The notes under the pieces are model-generated. The model ran no database searches and had not been told where the DNA came from. It was given only the letters and a program-made list of their open reading frames with translations. This document shows, in pieces, positions 26,151 through 38,146 of a DNA stretch of 64,000 nt. Numbering within the stretch: position 1 is the stretch's first letter; each line of letters starts with the position of its first letter. The position numbers and the translations under genes are program-made. The stretch is taken from positions 17,357,391 to 17,421,390 of the forward strand of contig NC_037264.1 of assembly GCF_000002425.4 (NCBI RefSeq), written 5' to 3'. This stretch comes from Physcomitrium patens (taxonomy: Eukaryota > Streptophyta > Bryopsida > Funariales > Funariaceae).

Positions 26151-26152
26151 TT
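26119..26152 (+). repeat. (TTTTG)n microsatellite
   Basis: About six TTTTG units in intergenic AT-rich DNA, one of the recurrent TTTTG tracts of the window. Confidence 0.9.
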
Positions 26153-27805
26153 GCATCTATTTCAAGTTAATTTCTAAATTATTATTATTTTTTTTATCAT
26201 TTAACATCATAAAATTAAGCACCAATACAAGGTTTTCAATGAAAAAAAATCAATACTTATTAATAAAAAATAAACACCACAAACTATGGTGCTTAAAAAT
26301 TATAAAAATAAAATATGGCATGGTAAAAATGTTTCTCTGAGTATAATAGTAAAAATTGTAATAAAAGATCCTTTAAACCTCTTAGAAGTTAGTAAATATA
26401 TATATTTTTATATATCCAAATATTTCATCAATTGCTTATCTACTTTGTAATAAAATTTTGTCTTTGTTAAATCACAATACTTTAAGGTTTTTATTCTTAT
26501 TTTTTATGTGATGCTTCTAGACACCTTATCTTTTTAGTATGGCTTTTCTTACAAACTACCAACTTTTAAAAATATTCGTGGTGGCTTAAAAATCCAAATT
26601 CTAAACCACCAAAAATAAAATTTACATATCATCTATATAAACTTACAAAGTTTTCTACAAAAAAAACGACTTCTTTTTTAGAATGGTTTTGTGTTTTTTC
26701 TTATAAAAATTAAATTACTCATATTTAGAAAAAAAACTAACATAAGGAATAAAACAAAAAATAATAGAGAATTTTTTTTCTTAAATTTCAATAAAACAAC
26801 TATATTTGTTGTAATTATTTCTTTTCTAATTCTAATCCAAATTAATATCCTAATAGATTATTTGATTTATACCTTAGAAATATCAAATTGATATTATAAA
26901 ATCCTCTAATAGATGCCTTAAAATATCTAATTTAATTCTTTAAAATGTCTCAATTAATGTTACAAAAGCTCTAATTTAATATAGTAGATTTTTAAAATTT
27001 ATTCTTTAAAAATTCTTATTTGATACCTCAAAAATGTTTTTTTATAATTATTTTTAGTTAATTAATTTTAATCCCTTTTCATACTATTCTTTTATAAATT
27101 AATCTATTTTAATTCTTTGCTTATATTATTTATCTATTAAATAATAATAATTTTTTATTAATTTTTATTACATATAATATTATTATAATATTCATATATT
27201 TACTTTTAAATAGTAAAACTTATTATTTTTAACTAAATATTTATTTTTTTGATTTCTTATATAACAAAATATTTATATTATAATATTAATTTCTTCCAAA
27301 CTTGTACATTCTTTGGTATGCATTATAATTTTGAACTTCTTCATCCTTAATGTCTAAATCAAGGTAATTATTCAAGTCTTCTTTTGCTTCTTATCAAACT
27401 ATTAAGATTAAGAAGGATGAAATTCTTCAAAAGATAGTTATCAATCTCATTGTTTAAATATTTTTATAAGTTTTTTTACTACCAAAATCTTTAATTGAAT
27501 ACTATTCAACTCTTAAAGTAAATAAGTTGTGCTTTTATGCACACTTACTATGATATATGACCCAAATCATAATTTTTCAAACTTTTGCAATATCTATGTT
27601 AATGTTCTAAATTATTATCATACATCAACGTCAAATCTACTTTTTAAATCAATATTGGCATTGATGGTTAACTTCTATCAAATTTTATTTATTTATTTAT
27701 TTATTTATTTATTTTGTTTGTTATTGTAACCTTATAATTTTTAATCTTTCAAAATCATCTTATTGGATTTTTGATACTATATCAAATTCTTTCATACAAA
27801 GATTT

Positions 27806-27854
<49 letters not shown>

Positions 27855-28385
27855 AATTAAAAATAATATAGCATAAAGAGTTTCATCTAAAGACATCAAT
27901 GGTTTTTATGTCAACATGAATTCTATTGACTTATATCATATTACTATGCTTTAGGTTATTTTATAAGTCCTTAATGCAAAAAAAAAGTTAACTTAATATT
28001 TACTTAAAATATTTTTATGTAAAAGAATGGGCTATAAAGTATGTATGTGATAAGGCAAGTCAAACAAGAATAAATTTTTTATATATATGGCTCAAGCTAC
28101 ATACACACCTCAAATTATTGTATATATAATCAAAAAAATAAAGACCTCTAATTTGTTACTTATTATTGTGTCAAGCTCAACACCAACAATTACAAGGTCA
28201 ATGGAGCAACCTCCTTATTAGCAATTGGGATTTGATCAAGAGACAACATCAATGTAGGGGTTTCTTGGATAGAATATTCAAAAGAAAAATATTGATTTGA
28301 ACTTTGTCTTGCTGCAAGTGCTAGTTTTGCTATTACTTATTTAAACTATAACTACAAGTAAAATCACCATCAAACATACCACAAT

Positions 28386-28490
28386 TGTCAACTAGAATAA
28401 AAAAATCAATTGTAGGAATTTGTAGCAATTCATTGTAGCTGTCAACTAGGATAAAAAAAATTGATTGTAGGAATTTGTAGTAGCTCATTA
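28386..28490 (+). repeat. Two-copy tandem repeat, unit about 53 bp
   Basis: GTCAACTAG(A/G)ATAAAAAAA followed by a block containing GATTGTAGGAATTTGTAG occurs twice head to tail with small differences. Confidence 0.7.
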
Positions 28491-29802
28491 ATTCCTACCA
28501 TTACTTTTAGCCTCTTGATTTTTACAAAAAGATCCTTACAAAGACAACATGCATGTTACACACAAGACAACCTAGATACAAGGTGAATACATAGATTGAT
28601 ATCATCACTATTTTTTTCATATAAAAATGCTAATTGGCCTCAAACTATGCAAGAATCAAAAGTTGATTGTTAATCCATGTCTCAATTGCAAAGAAGTTTG
28701 GTATCAATACATGCCAATAAATTCATCCTTCAACCTAGTACCATCAATTCAAATAGTTGGTTGGACTCTTCTATCTCAAAGACTAGCCTTACATGATATA
28801 ACAGATGTTACCCTTCTTCAAATAACTTGATAAATTAAATTCCAAACCAACAAATAGTAAGGCCATTAGATTATGAACTATTGTTCATCAAATTGACCAA
28901 CTAAGTATTCGATCAAAAAGTAACAATTAAATGGAAAGATGGACATGGAAAATAGAGTCAATTTGAGAATATGATGGAATGTGAGACATATTCATAATGT
29001 GCATGCATCTGGGTGATGTCTCCAAACTATTGACTTATACATTGGAGAGAAAAAGGCTTGCAGAATGCATGTCGCTTCAATAATGTTACAATGCCTACTT
29101 TGTTGGTGTTATACTAAGCTAGTTGTGGTAATCTATTGATATTGGTTGCCAATACTAAAATCACCAATACAACCATCCAATGTACATGTATCTCAAATAA
29201 AGTCTTCATTGAAAGTTGATCACTATTGCAAACATCTACCACTAAGTAGTCTCCTATTATAACATATCTATTATCTTATAAGTATAGTAAAAAACTCAAC
29301 TTTACTAATATATTAGTGTCATGTAATAAAGTATGATGCTTTCAATAACCATAGCAAACAAGTTTGCAATAATAAGTATTAAGAAAAATTAGTTATAATT
29401 AGTGTGCACAAGCATCCATATTTCTACTATAGCTGTGAATTTAGTTTTTGTTATACCTTACAATTTATCATATTTGTCACCATTGCAAGATATTTTTTCT
29501 TACTAGATAGATGTATAAACTTATAGGCATCTACAATTTGGATAGGCAACATCAACACCAGAACTCGCCTAAGGACAAAATTCAAATCATTTTTTTCTTT
29601 TTCTTTTCCAAGGCTCTATCTTTAAAAATCCCCATAAGGATGGTACTCCTTGATCTTGCCCCTTAATTGGCCAGTAGAACAATCTCTTTCTTTGACCCTA
29701 TAGTTGTCTAATTCTATACAACAACTAGAGCCAATTTGAAGTTTTTTCATTGGGTGTTAATATAGCAATTTGGAATGTATACATATCTATTCAATGTACA
29801 TG

Positions 29803-29837
<35 letters not shown>

Positions 29838-30369
29838 TATTTATTTTTTATTAATAAATAATTAATTATTATAAATAATTGCATATATTTTAGATTTATG
29901 GTACATTTTCTTCTTTAATTTAGGTATTTGATTTATTCATTAAATGAAAATATTTGATTTGTAGATATTTGATTTACTTCCTTAATTGTAAGTATTTGAT
30001 TTGTAGATAAGTAATCTTGGTTTGCCCAAACAAGCTTTTTGTTTGTAACCTTAAAATATTTAGTGAAAAATAGCTTAAAAATATTGCATTTTAAGATATC
30101 CATAATGCAATCTTGAATCAACATGTATTGAAATATCATCCAAGACTGCTACCTGCATATCTGAGCTGATTTCTACATAAGAACCAGATTTTAGTGCTTA
30201 GAGTTTAATAATGAGCAGTAAACAAGCATGTTCTTTTCCTTGAACCACAATCCGGATTTCAAGGTCTAAGTAGGGTTTGCAAAAGAAATCCAAAAGCTCA
30301 AGGACAGACATTCACAAGCAACAGATTCATGGTTAGGATCAATACAATTGAACTCCAACTCCACCTCTT

Positions 30370-30371
<2 letters not shown>

Positions 30372-30403
<32 letters not shown>
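30372..30403 (+). repeat. Poly(T) tract, poly(A) in the 3' UTR of HACD
   Basis: Thirty-two consecutive T on the plus strand, 46 nt past the HACD stop codon, so the HACD transcript would carry an internal A32 tract. Confidence 0.9.
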
Positions 30404-30404
<1 letters not shown>

Positions 30405-30448
30405 AGAAAAACAGATAAAAGAACAACATGCAGGAAAATCCAGCACAT

Positions 30449-32958
30449 CTAGTCGATTCGCTTAGATATAGCAGTTTGGTGCCTGTTACTGCCGCTCCCT
30501 CTCTTTGTCAGTTTGGATCTACGCTGCCGGAACATGTGGAGGTACAGCAGCAACCATAGGAAAGGATACATGATCATAACCCACTGAAGCATCGATACAT
30601 GCAGAGAGGACATAGGCTCGTGCCATTAGAAATGTCCACAGCAGTGGTCAACAAAGTCATATTAAAGGTTAAAACTAAGCTCCAGTTTCAATAAATGCAA
30701 CATTACTGTTTTGGGAAACCCAACGCTTCGTGGCTCATGACTTAGACTGTAGCGTTAACCAATAAGAAGTATTGAAAAGAAAAGAAAGAGAACTTACCAC
30801 AACAAAGAAGTGATAATCAAAGGGAAGCCACTTGAAGCTGCTTGCATAGAGGTTCCGATCCTTGATGAAATCCAATGATAAATACATCGCTAGCACTGCA
30901 TAACTTACACTTGGTCACTAACTTTAATTCCTCACTCTAAACCTGATCCCAATTCCACAACTCAACATGCTATCCAACACAAGCTTATGGTTTTAGTTCA
31001 CTCCAAACAATTGACTAAAGAGATAAGGCACTATACGCTCCTTATAAATTTCTTAACATTTTGAAAATTAGATGCACAAAAACGTGTTCCAGAGAACCTG
31101 CGGATGGAAGATTCAAGTGTTTTAAACAATGGACATTGAGAGGCTCTCCATTTTGAAGCTGAACAAGAGATAAGACACCCTGTGAAATGGGAGACTACAC
31201 ACAGTAAAAGCACAATGTAAACTGTTTACGGTACCAACATATCACTCACTTTCTCCATAAAGCGCCCCAATTGGATAAAGAACGATGAATGCTGTGTACC
31301 TGCAAAGACTCATCAAGAGTTTATCGGTTATCCTCAATATCCAAAGCAGAAATTCATGAAACAATCAGAAGCTGAAATGAGATGTAATAACTAAAGGTGA
31401 ATCCCAAATTCACCACCACTTGTCTTAAAGAGGAAAAGTTCATGAACAAAACGATAATACTCATCTAGGTTGATGTTTTAGCAAACTATTCGTTGAGAAA
31501 CAAAAATATTCCGTAAGATTTAAACAGCATAAAAAATAATATAATTCAAACTGAAAATTTGGAAATTTAGCTTAGTGAAACAGAAATACTCGAGCCACGC
31601 ACCTTAGCCAGGTCAACCAGTGAGGACAAAGACCCAGGAGGCCAAGTGTATAATGTGGGTATCGTATGACCTATTAAATCAAAGGGAACAATTTGAGAGA
31701 CGACACAGCATGGATGACAAGAAAACGTTATCGCGGGTTGCAGCTAAAGCCGTAAGACCCTAATGGGATGACATGAAGACAATGAAGCGTACGCATAGAG
31801 AAAGCATCCATATCAAGCGGTATCAAATAAGAAAAAATAATAATGATTGGTTAGAATGAAAACCTCGGCTGCGGACCATGCTAAGAAGGTGATCATAATA
31901 GGGGGCTGCTCTTGCACCTGCACGAATAAACAGGTTGTTTTGTGAGCTGCCACCACCAACTACTCTGTCACTTAGAATAAATATGAAAAACTGACATCAA
32001 TAAACCACTTCTCACAACAGGAAGTACAGCATTGATGTGAGATGAGCTCAACGTCCACCAAAGCTTTACCTCAGGTATCTTGGCAACGATTGCGAAAAGG
32101 ACATGACTCCGCCCCAACCATTGCATAAATGCAAAGAGGATGCCCGTAGGCACCAAACCTTGAAATCAAAAGCACTGAGTACGTCTCAATTAACAAAACC
32201 AGTAAAATGACAGGACCGTCTCATCAGCTTCTCTTGACGTTCCGATGCAGGGTAATGGTTTACGGAAGTTGGCTTCCTCCTCGAATTCGTGATTTTCCGG
32301 GAACATGCATAGATTTACTTACACTGCTACATAAATTCGATGTTTACATGCAGGAAAGGAATGTGCATACCTAGAGCAGAGTGTAAGATTTCTAGGAAGG
32401 CCGCCAACTGGAGAAAACCTGGCCAAATTCATCACTGACAGACTCAGTAAAAAAAAAAAAAATCAACTCAACATGATCAGCCGAACCAACAACCGGAAGG
32501 AAGGAAAGAATTAGCTCGTTTTCCGACTGAAGGTGAGCACACACGAGTTTGTGAACCACTCACTGTAGAGCAAGAGGTGTGAGGAAGTAATGCAAAGTAG
32601 AGACCCTAGTTGGAAATTCCTTACATACGACGTTGCCGGCCGCTGAGAATCCTCCCCGCAACGACTTAGTCTCGACGATATCATTAACCAGGCGTAGAAG
32701 CACGAGTGCCCTGCGCAGACCAACCAAATTCAAGGACATAAGATATCAGTGTATTGTGTATATATCTGAACAAGGATGGTTAAGAACAATTTCGATTGGC
32801 AACTGCACTAAACGCAGTATTTAACAAGTAAACGATCATGTATTAATGTTGTAAAAGAAGCACTGCAGGTGAGAGACAACAAAAGCAAACCAGCCAAGCG
32901 ATTGAAGCGAATTGTAGCAGGTAAGATAGGCGTTGCGTGCGACGGAGGCGGTGGCCAT
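30449..32958 (-). CDS. Very-long-chain (3R)-3-hydroxyacyl-CoA dehydratase (PTPLA/HACD family), 231 aa, nine exons
   Basis: This ER membrane enzyme performs the third step of fatty-acid elongation, removing water from 3-hydroxyacyl-CoA. Minus-strand exons: 32958-32891, 32710-32625, 32418-32371, 32158-32070, 31917-31864, 31670-31603, 31299-31250, 30895-30798, 30583-30449 (TAG 30451-30449). They total 696 nt with all phases consistent. Family blocks in order: NAYLTCYNSLQSLGW at the N-terminus, FLQLAAFLEILHSALG, KIPEVQEQPPIMITFLAWSA, VIRYPHYTLGLLG, WLTWLRYTAFIVLYPIGALYGE (catalytic Tyr in LYP and Glu in GE), YPFLWLLLYLHMFRQRRSKL near the C-terminus. Several hydrophobic segments fit a multi-pass protein. 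VIRYPHYTLGLLG and LYPIGxxxGE resemble the second plant PTPLA paralogue more than PASTICCINO2. Exon 2 could end at 32629, but only 32625 keeps phase with exon 3. Divergent from the CtpA-like gene. Confidence 0.9.
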
Positions 32959-34309
32959 TGCGACAGGAAAGTGGAAGGCCAGGGAGCGAGAAGAGATTGA
33001 GAAGAGGGGTGGAGTTACTGAAGTCGATAATTCAAGAACTAAATCCAAACAACAAGAACCAGGGGGTGGAAAGCAAGGAAGAAAGACAGAAAACGTTGCA
33101 GCGGTAATTCCCAACGCCAAATCTTAGCGGCATGCGTGCAAACCTCCTCTAGAAGATTGATCGGACACAACCACACTAAATCAGAAATACATTGAGCTCA
33201 ACTGCTGTATGTCCAACTTCTCGTCTTATCCCCAGAGTCACGTGGTAGAACATTCACAGAGGGGGCGAGAGATCCACCCCAGCCTCGACAACAGAGGAAG
33301 CCGATTTTCTGAACCCTTCATCTCTGACAGGCCAGAACTACTTTTTAACTGGGCAGACTTTGAAAATATTAGTGTGCTGGACTGGCAGTGAACGAATGTC
33401 AAAATGCGGCTCAGGGCTCAGGGGAGGAGGGTAGGGTGGTTCTGTAGGTGTTGTCCAGGTGAGAGAGCCCAGGGTAAATACATGAGCAAAAACACATTTG
33501 CATAATTCATGTCAGTAAAAGTACATTCGTTGATGCAGGATCCCAAGACACATGTATTTATCATCAATCACCCAATCTTCTGCATTTAGTCCCTCCACTG
33601 CTTCAGATAGATGAAAAACAAAGTTTATTTAAATAAAGAAATCCTTTGCCTTTCCCACCCGCTACCCCAGGGCATCGGACGGGCAGCGGGCTAGGCAGGG
33701 ATCGAAAGGACTGCACATGACGGTCGATGCAAGGATCTGTGGCGGTCGTCAATCAGAATCCAACAACATCTTGCGAGCCCAGGAGTCACGCAAATACTTT
33801 TGGAGGATGCAAGTGGGGAAGAAGGTTGGTTTCCTCACCACTCACAAAGCAGATCCAACCCTACCACGGCACTAGCATTGCCTACACATTCTGGGGCCAG
33901 TAAACAACGAGCCGCTTTTCTTCGCGAATCAGAAGGGAAGGCCCTCTCATCACGCTCCCGCATTTATCTCTCTGTCTCGCAAGGTACCTTTCTTTTTAAG
34001 TGAATCTTACAAATCAACAACAGCGTTGTCTTTGTCGTCTCCCCGCTCCTAACTCCGCTGTTTCTACTTCTTCTTGCTCACACGCTTCCTCGCACGCTCA
34101 CCACTTGCATCCCATTGCGTGTTCTGCTTCTCGTCGTAGTCATGGCATCGCCCCTGCGATCCTCATCGTGATGATTCTCTGCCTCCATCCTCGGATCCCT
34201 GTCTGCATTTATATATCTTCGCAATTTCTCTCTGCACCCTGCTCTCCCTCATTTTCTCACTTCCATCCATTCCCTCCTCGTTTTCTTCCGGGTGTGTTCT
34301 CCTAGTCCA
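32959..34309. promoter_or_regulatory. Shared divergent 5' region of HACD (-) and CtpA-like (+) genes
   Basis: The two ATGs face away from each other across 1351 bp, so both promoters lie here. The part near 33960-34300 is C/T-rich like a 5' leader of the plus-strand gene. Short ORFs on either strand are not protein-like. No clear TATA box on either side. Confidence 0.55.
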
Positions 34310-37300
34310 ATGGGAGTCCTTGTGGCAGCTGGTTCTCTCCGCTGCATCCCCGCTCTTCTCCGATCCCGCCACTCTTCCATCGTAGGCCTTGCCCTCCCTT
34401 CCGTGTCCCTGCCATACAGGCACGCACCCTCATGGCCGGCCCCTCTTGTTACCATGGCCAAGTCCAATTGGGCTCACCATGCTTACCACCACGTCCAATG
34501 CACTATTGACAAAACACCCGCAGTGATGCTGGCATCTGGCGCAGCTGCTCTTGTCTTGATTCACTCCTCGTCTGCGTCTGCAGTGTCAGAGACCTTCACG
34601 ATCACTTTTCCAGGATCACAAATTGGAGAGGTGCCAAACCAGCGCTTTGGTTTTGTGTTTTGTTTTGTTTTGTTTTTTGAAGTTCGGTTTCTAACTTTCG
34701 TCTTGCTTTTGTAGAGAGGTTAAAACTCTGTATTTATTCTTTGTGATCTCAAGTACGGGTGTGCCTCAGGTGAATGCGGTCCAGAAGACCTTGGTTGAGG
34801 CCTGGGGAATTGTGCGGGAAACATATGTGGATCCTACTTTTAACGATCAAGGTAAGTTTCCTGTGTGTGGAGAGTTTCTGTAGGTTCTTTTTCTACTTCT
34901 TCTCATCTACGAGGTCTGGATCACGTATGCCTCAAAAGCGGAAGCCTCTGATCTCTCAACAGTTTTGTGGCTGGGTTGATGTTTGTCGAGGGCTGAGGAT
35001 TATGTTTATTATGTGAGTACTTCTGCTCATTCCTATCCTGGGCAGATTGGGATCTCAAGCTGCAAGAGGCGTTAGGGGAGACGCTCAGTGCAAAGACCTC
35101 AGAAGCTGCATACGCTAAAATTCGAAGTATGCTTGCCACTTTGGGGGACCCTTTCACTAGAATAGTCAACCCTCAGGTACAGTGGAGCTTGTACTTCTTT
35201 GTAATAACACAGCTGTGATTCCGGTTGAGTTTTTCTTGGATTGAGATCAGAACGCAAGGATTTGAAATTAGAGGGACTTTGTGCAGGAATATGCTAGTTT
35301 TCGTATCAACAACGACGGTGCACTGGAGGGTGTAGGCCTGCTCATTGGGTCTGACCGAGATTCTGGCCGACTGGTTAGTGATCCTCTTTGCTAATAATTG
35401 TAGGCTCTTATGTAGTTTTCACTCATGCTCGTCCATGAAACGTCCACATGTTCGAAGTCTGCCATGAAGAAGAATCCTCTATGTCTTAAACCTGGAAACT
35501 TAAAGACTCGCCAACTTTAACATACTGTGCCAGATCGTCAAGCTACTTCTTGTACTGTATGATTCTAATCAGTCTTGAATCTTGGACTGGGATAGATCAT
35601 TTTTTGTGTTGTGAGTACCCAACCTTTATTTTCTACGTGATAACTTCGTTTTCTGTAGAACATGCTTGTCCTTGGTAATCAAGTATCTCGGCATTGCACA
35701 CTGCCGGCTTGGCAGGCATGTGGGTCAAGGGGACTACATTGTCAAACACAGGAATCTGTACCCAATTTCGGTTATCTGGCTGACAAAATAACTTTTTAAG
35801 AGAATGTTGTGCTCTTGGAGTTGATGTAGTTAATTTTGTACATGCTATTTACTTTGTTCTGCATACTCCTGGGTAGATGTTAGTAGCACCTTCTGTAGTG
35901 TACTCGTCATTGTTACTATATGTACTTTTCAATATACAAAGTTAATATGCTATGAAATTTCAACATTACTTACAGACTCCTCACAAATTTAGTTTTGCTA
36001 TCTCATCATTGATTCTTCTCATTCCTCCTTGAACTTTCACCACGTGATACTGTAAGTGACAACGAAACGCATGATTTGCAGGTTGTGTTGTCTCCTATTG
36101 AGGGTGGTCCTGCTCAGCGAGCTGGGATTGTCACTGGCGATGAATTAGTTCAAATCGATGGTAAGGCTGTTCATGATTAGTGAACTGAGTGTACCACATT
36201 CTTGTTTTCAAACCCTCTTCTTTCTTTCCAAGTATCTTTTGTGCGCATGCAACTGCCTAATTTGTACAGATAATTCTGGAAACTTTGAAAGACTTGTGCT
36301 GTATTGCAGATGTAAAACTTGTAGGTATGAACAATGAGGAAGTGGCTACAAGGCTGCGGGGCCGTGCCGGTACATTAGTTACTTTGAAAGTGCGCAGAGC
36401 TGTAAGTATGTAGCACCAATTTTTCTTTTTAAGAACTCAAAACCTGAAACTATCTTTTGATTATTCCATTTTGTAAATGGTTTGGTGTTAATTTACGGTG
36501 GTTAAGAATTGCTAATGGAGATCAGCGGATTCATGAAAGTTTAACAAGCCTGCAGCATGGAGAGGAAAGCCTGAGTTCAGTGGGAAGTATTTTTGGCAGG
36601 GAAATGGGTCAGCTATATCGACTGCTTCGGAGATAACTCAGTTTACGCTGAAGCGCGAAACAATACTGCTGTCCCCTGTATACTCCGCGGTGATTCATCA
36701 TGTTGCGCTTAACGGTCAGGAGATGAAGACAGGTTACGTTCGTCTATCTTCCTTTTCGCAGGTTTGTATTGGAATGTCTCACACAGTCTCACCCTCACCT
36801 TAATCCTATCTGCAGAGCGGTGAGGATTTCGCAATTTCTTTAAGCTTTGAGAAGGATGGTACTAGAGAGCTGTTCTGAAGTAGGTGGACGTGCATTTCAT
36901 GTCGAAAAGGATATATGTTTGCTGACTGGATTTTTCTAATGGGCCATAACTGACACTGGCCATGTATTTGAGGTCTGGCGATTGATGACTGATTTCATTT
37001 TGGGGTTTCAGAATGCTGCAGTTGACATGGAAAAAGCGGTCTCGGAATTGGAGGAGTCCGGAGTAGATTCGTACATCCTTGACTTACGTAACAATCCTGT
37101 ATGTGTACGATTTTTCTTTGCATCTCTAGATTGCCTAGTAGAGGAATGAAGCGGAACCTGCGTCCTGACATACATGTTGAATTACGCGTTGTTCTCGCTT
37201 ACAAGAAACATATCGATTCTTCAATAATGGTGGTGGATGTGCAGGGTGGATTAGTGAAAGCAGGCCTTGATGTTGCTCAGATGTGGCTAGATGGAAACGA

Positions 37301-38146
37301 GACTCTGGTGAATACCATAGACCGGAACGGATTCACACAGCCCATTAATTTAGTGAATGGTCATGCACTTACTCATGATCCCTTGGTAGTTTTGGTCAAC
37401 GAAGGGAGTGCAAGTGCAAGTGAGATACTAGCAGGAGCATTACATGACAATGGGCGTGCAGTGCTTGTTGGAACAAATACTTTTGGAAAGGGGAAAATAC
37501 AGGTGAGTTTCTTTTTCTCATTCAGCTGAATCAAAAGTTGACATGTATCTCGAATAGTGAACGAGTCCAGCTTGAACTTGCTGTTGATTATTTGTGCGGG
37601 CTCTTTAATTACATGTGCTCCATCTACAGATACATAAACAAACATAAACAAACATGTTTTCTTTTAGATTCGGATTATGCAGCTGGCCAGAATATTAGGA
37701 TCGAGCACTGATTCCTGGATAACACTTTCTTAATTCGCCTAGTGAGGGAAGTGATCATTGATCTGTCCTGTGAAAGTTGAATTTCAATTTAATCTATGTT
37801 TTCTGTGTGAGATTTAGATGATCCAAATTCTTATAGATCTGTACACATAGCAGATAGTTTAAGATTCACTACGTCAAATATTTCTTGAATGATGTTTCTA
37901 ATGCTGCCGACGTAATTGATGCAGAGTGTTACAGAATTACAAGATGGATCAGCACTATTTGTTACAGTGGCCAAATATTTGTCACCTGCACTTCACCAAA
38001 TTGATCACATTGGTATTGCCCCAGATGTGAAGTGCTTGCCGGATGAAGTTTTACCAATTTCATCATCGGGGGTTGGGACGTCTGTAGACCCCCTGGACAG
38101 TGACTCGTGTATTTTAACGGCAGAACACCAATTAGATCTCCATTGA
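34310..38146 (+). CDS. CtpA-like carboxyl-terminal processing protease, plastid/thylakoid lumen, 506 aa, ten exons
   Basis: CtpA-type serine proteases sit in the thylakoid lumen; the best known trims the D1 precursor of photosystem II. Exons: 34310-34630, 34770-34851, 35046-35176, 35287-35373, 36082-36160, 36310-36401, 36600-36761, 37012-37098, 37245-37502, 37925-38146; 1521 nt, phases consistent. The ATG opens a Ser/Arg-rich transit peptide followed by a hydrophobic stretch ending SSSASA, a lumen-type cleavage motif. Then: EAWGIVRETYVDPTFNDQDW, LGDPFTRIVNPQEYASFR, the PDZ domain (SPIEGGPAQRAGIVTGDELV; RLRGRAGTLVTLKV), TGYVRLSSFSQNAAVDMEKA, DSYILDLRNNPGGLVKAGLD, and the catalytic Ser in NEGSASASEILAG with the Lys in FGKGKIQ (Ser-Lys dyad). 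It resembles the plant CtpA paralogues with an extended C-terminus. Exon 7's acceptor (36600) is the least sure; 36576 also keeps frame. Confidence 0.9.
34655..34680 (+). repeat. (TTTTG)n tract in intron 1 of the CtpA-like gene
   Basis: About four TTTTG units on the sense strand in the short intron 34631-34769. Confidence 0.85.

Larger units (their letters stand above)
24901..30150. other. AT-rich block with simple and dispersed repeats, no recognised gene
   Basis: It contains (TTTTG)n at about 24985-25045 and 26119-26152, a dispersed repeat copy at 25285-25395, an (ATTT)n run at 27686-27714, (TA)n at about 27812-27851 and 29806-29833, and a two-copy tandem repeat at 28386-28490. ORFs such as 25987-26340 or 28627-28830 look like random AT-rich sequence. 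Confidence 0.65.

Noticed and set aside
36525..36599. Earlier acceptor for exon 7 of the CtpA-like gene (near 36525 or 36556)
   Set aside because: Those starts give the wrong phase or an in-frame stop; 36600 follows a T-rich tract and keeps the frame.
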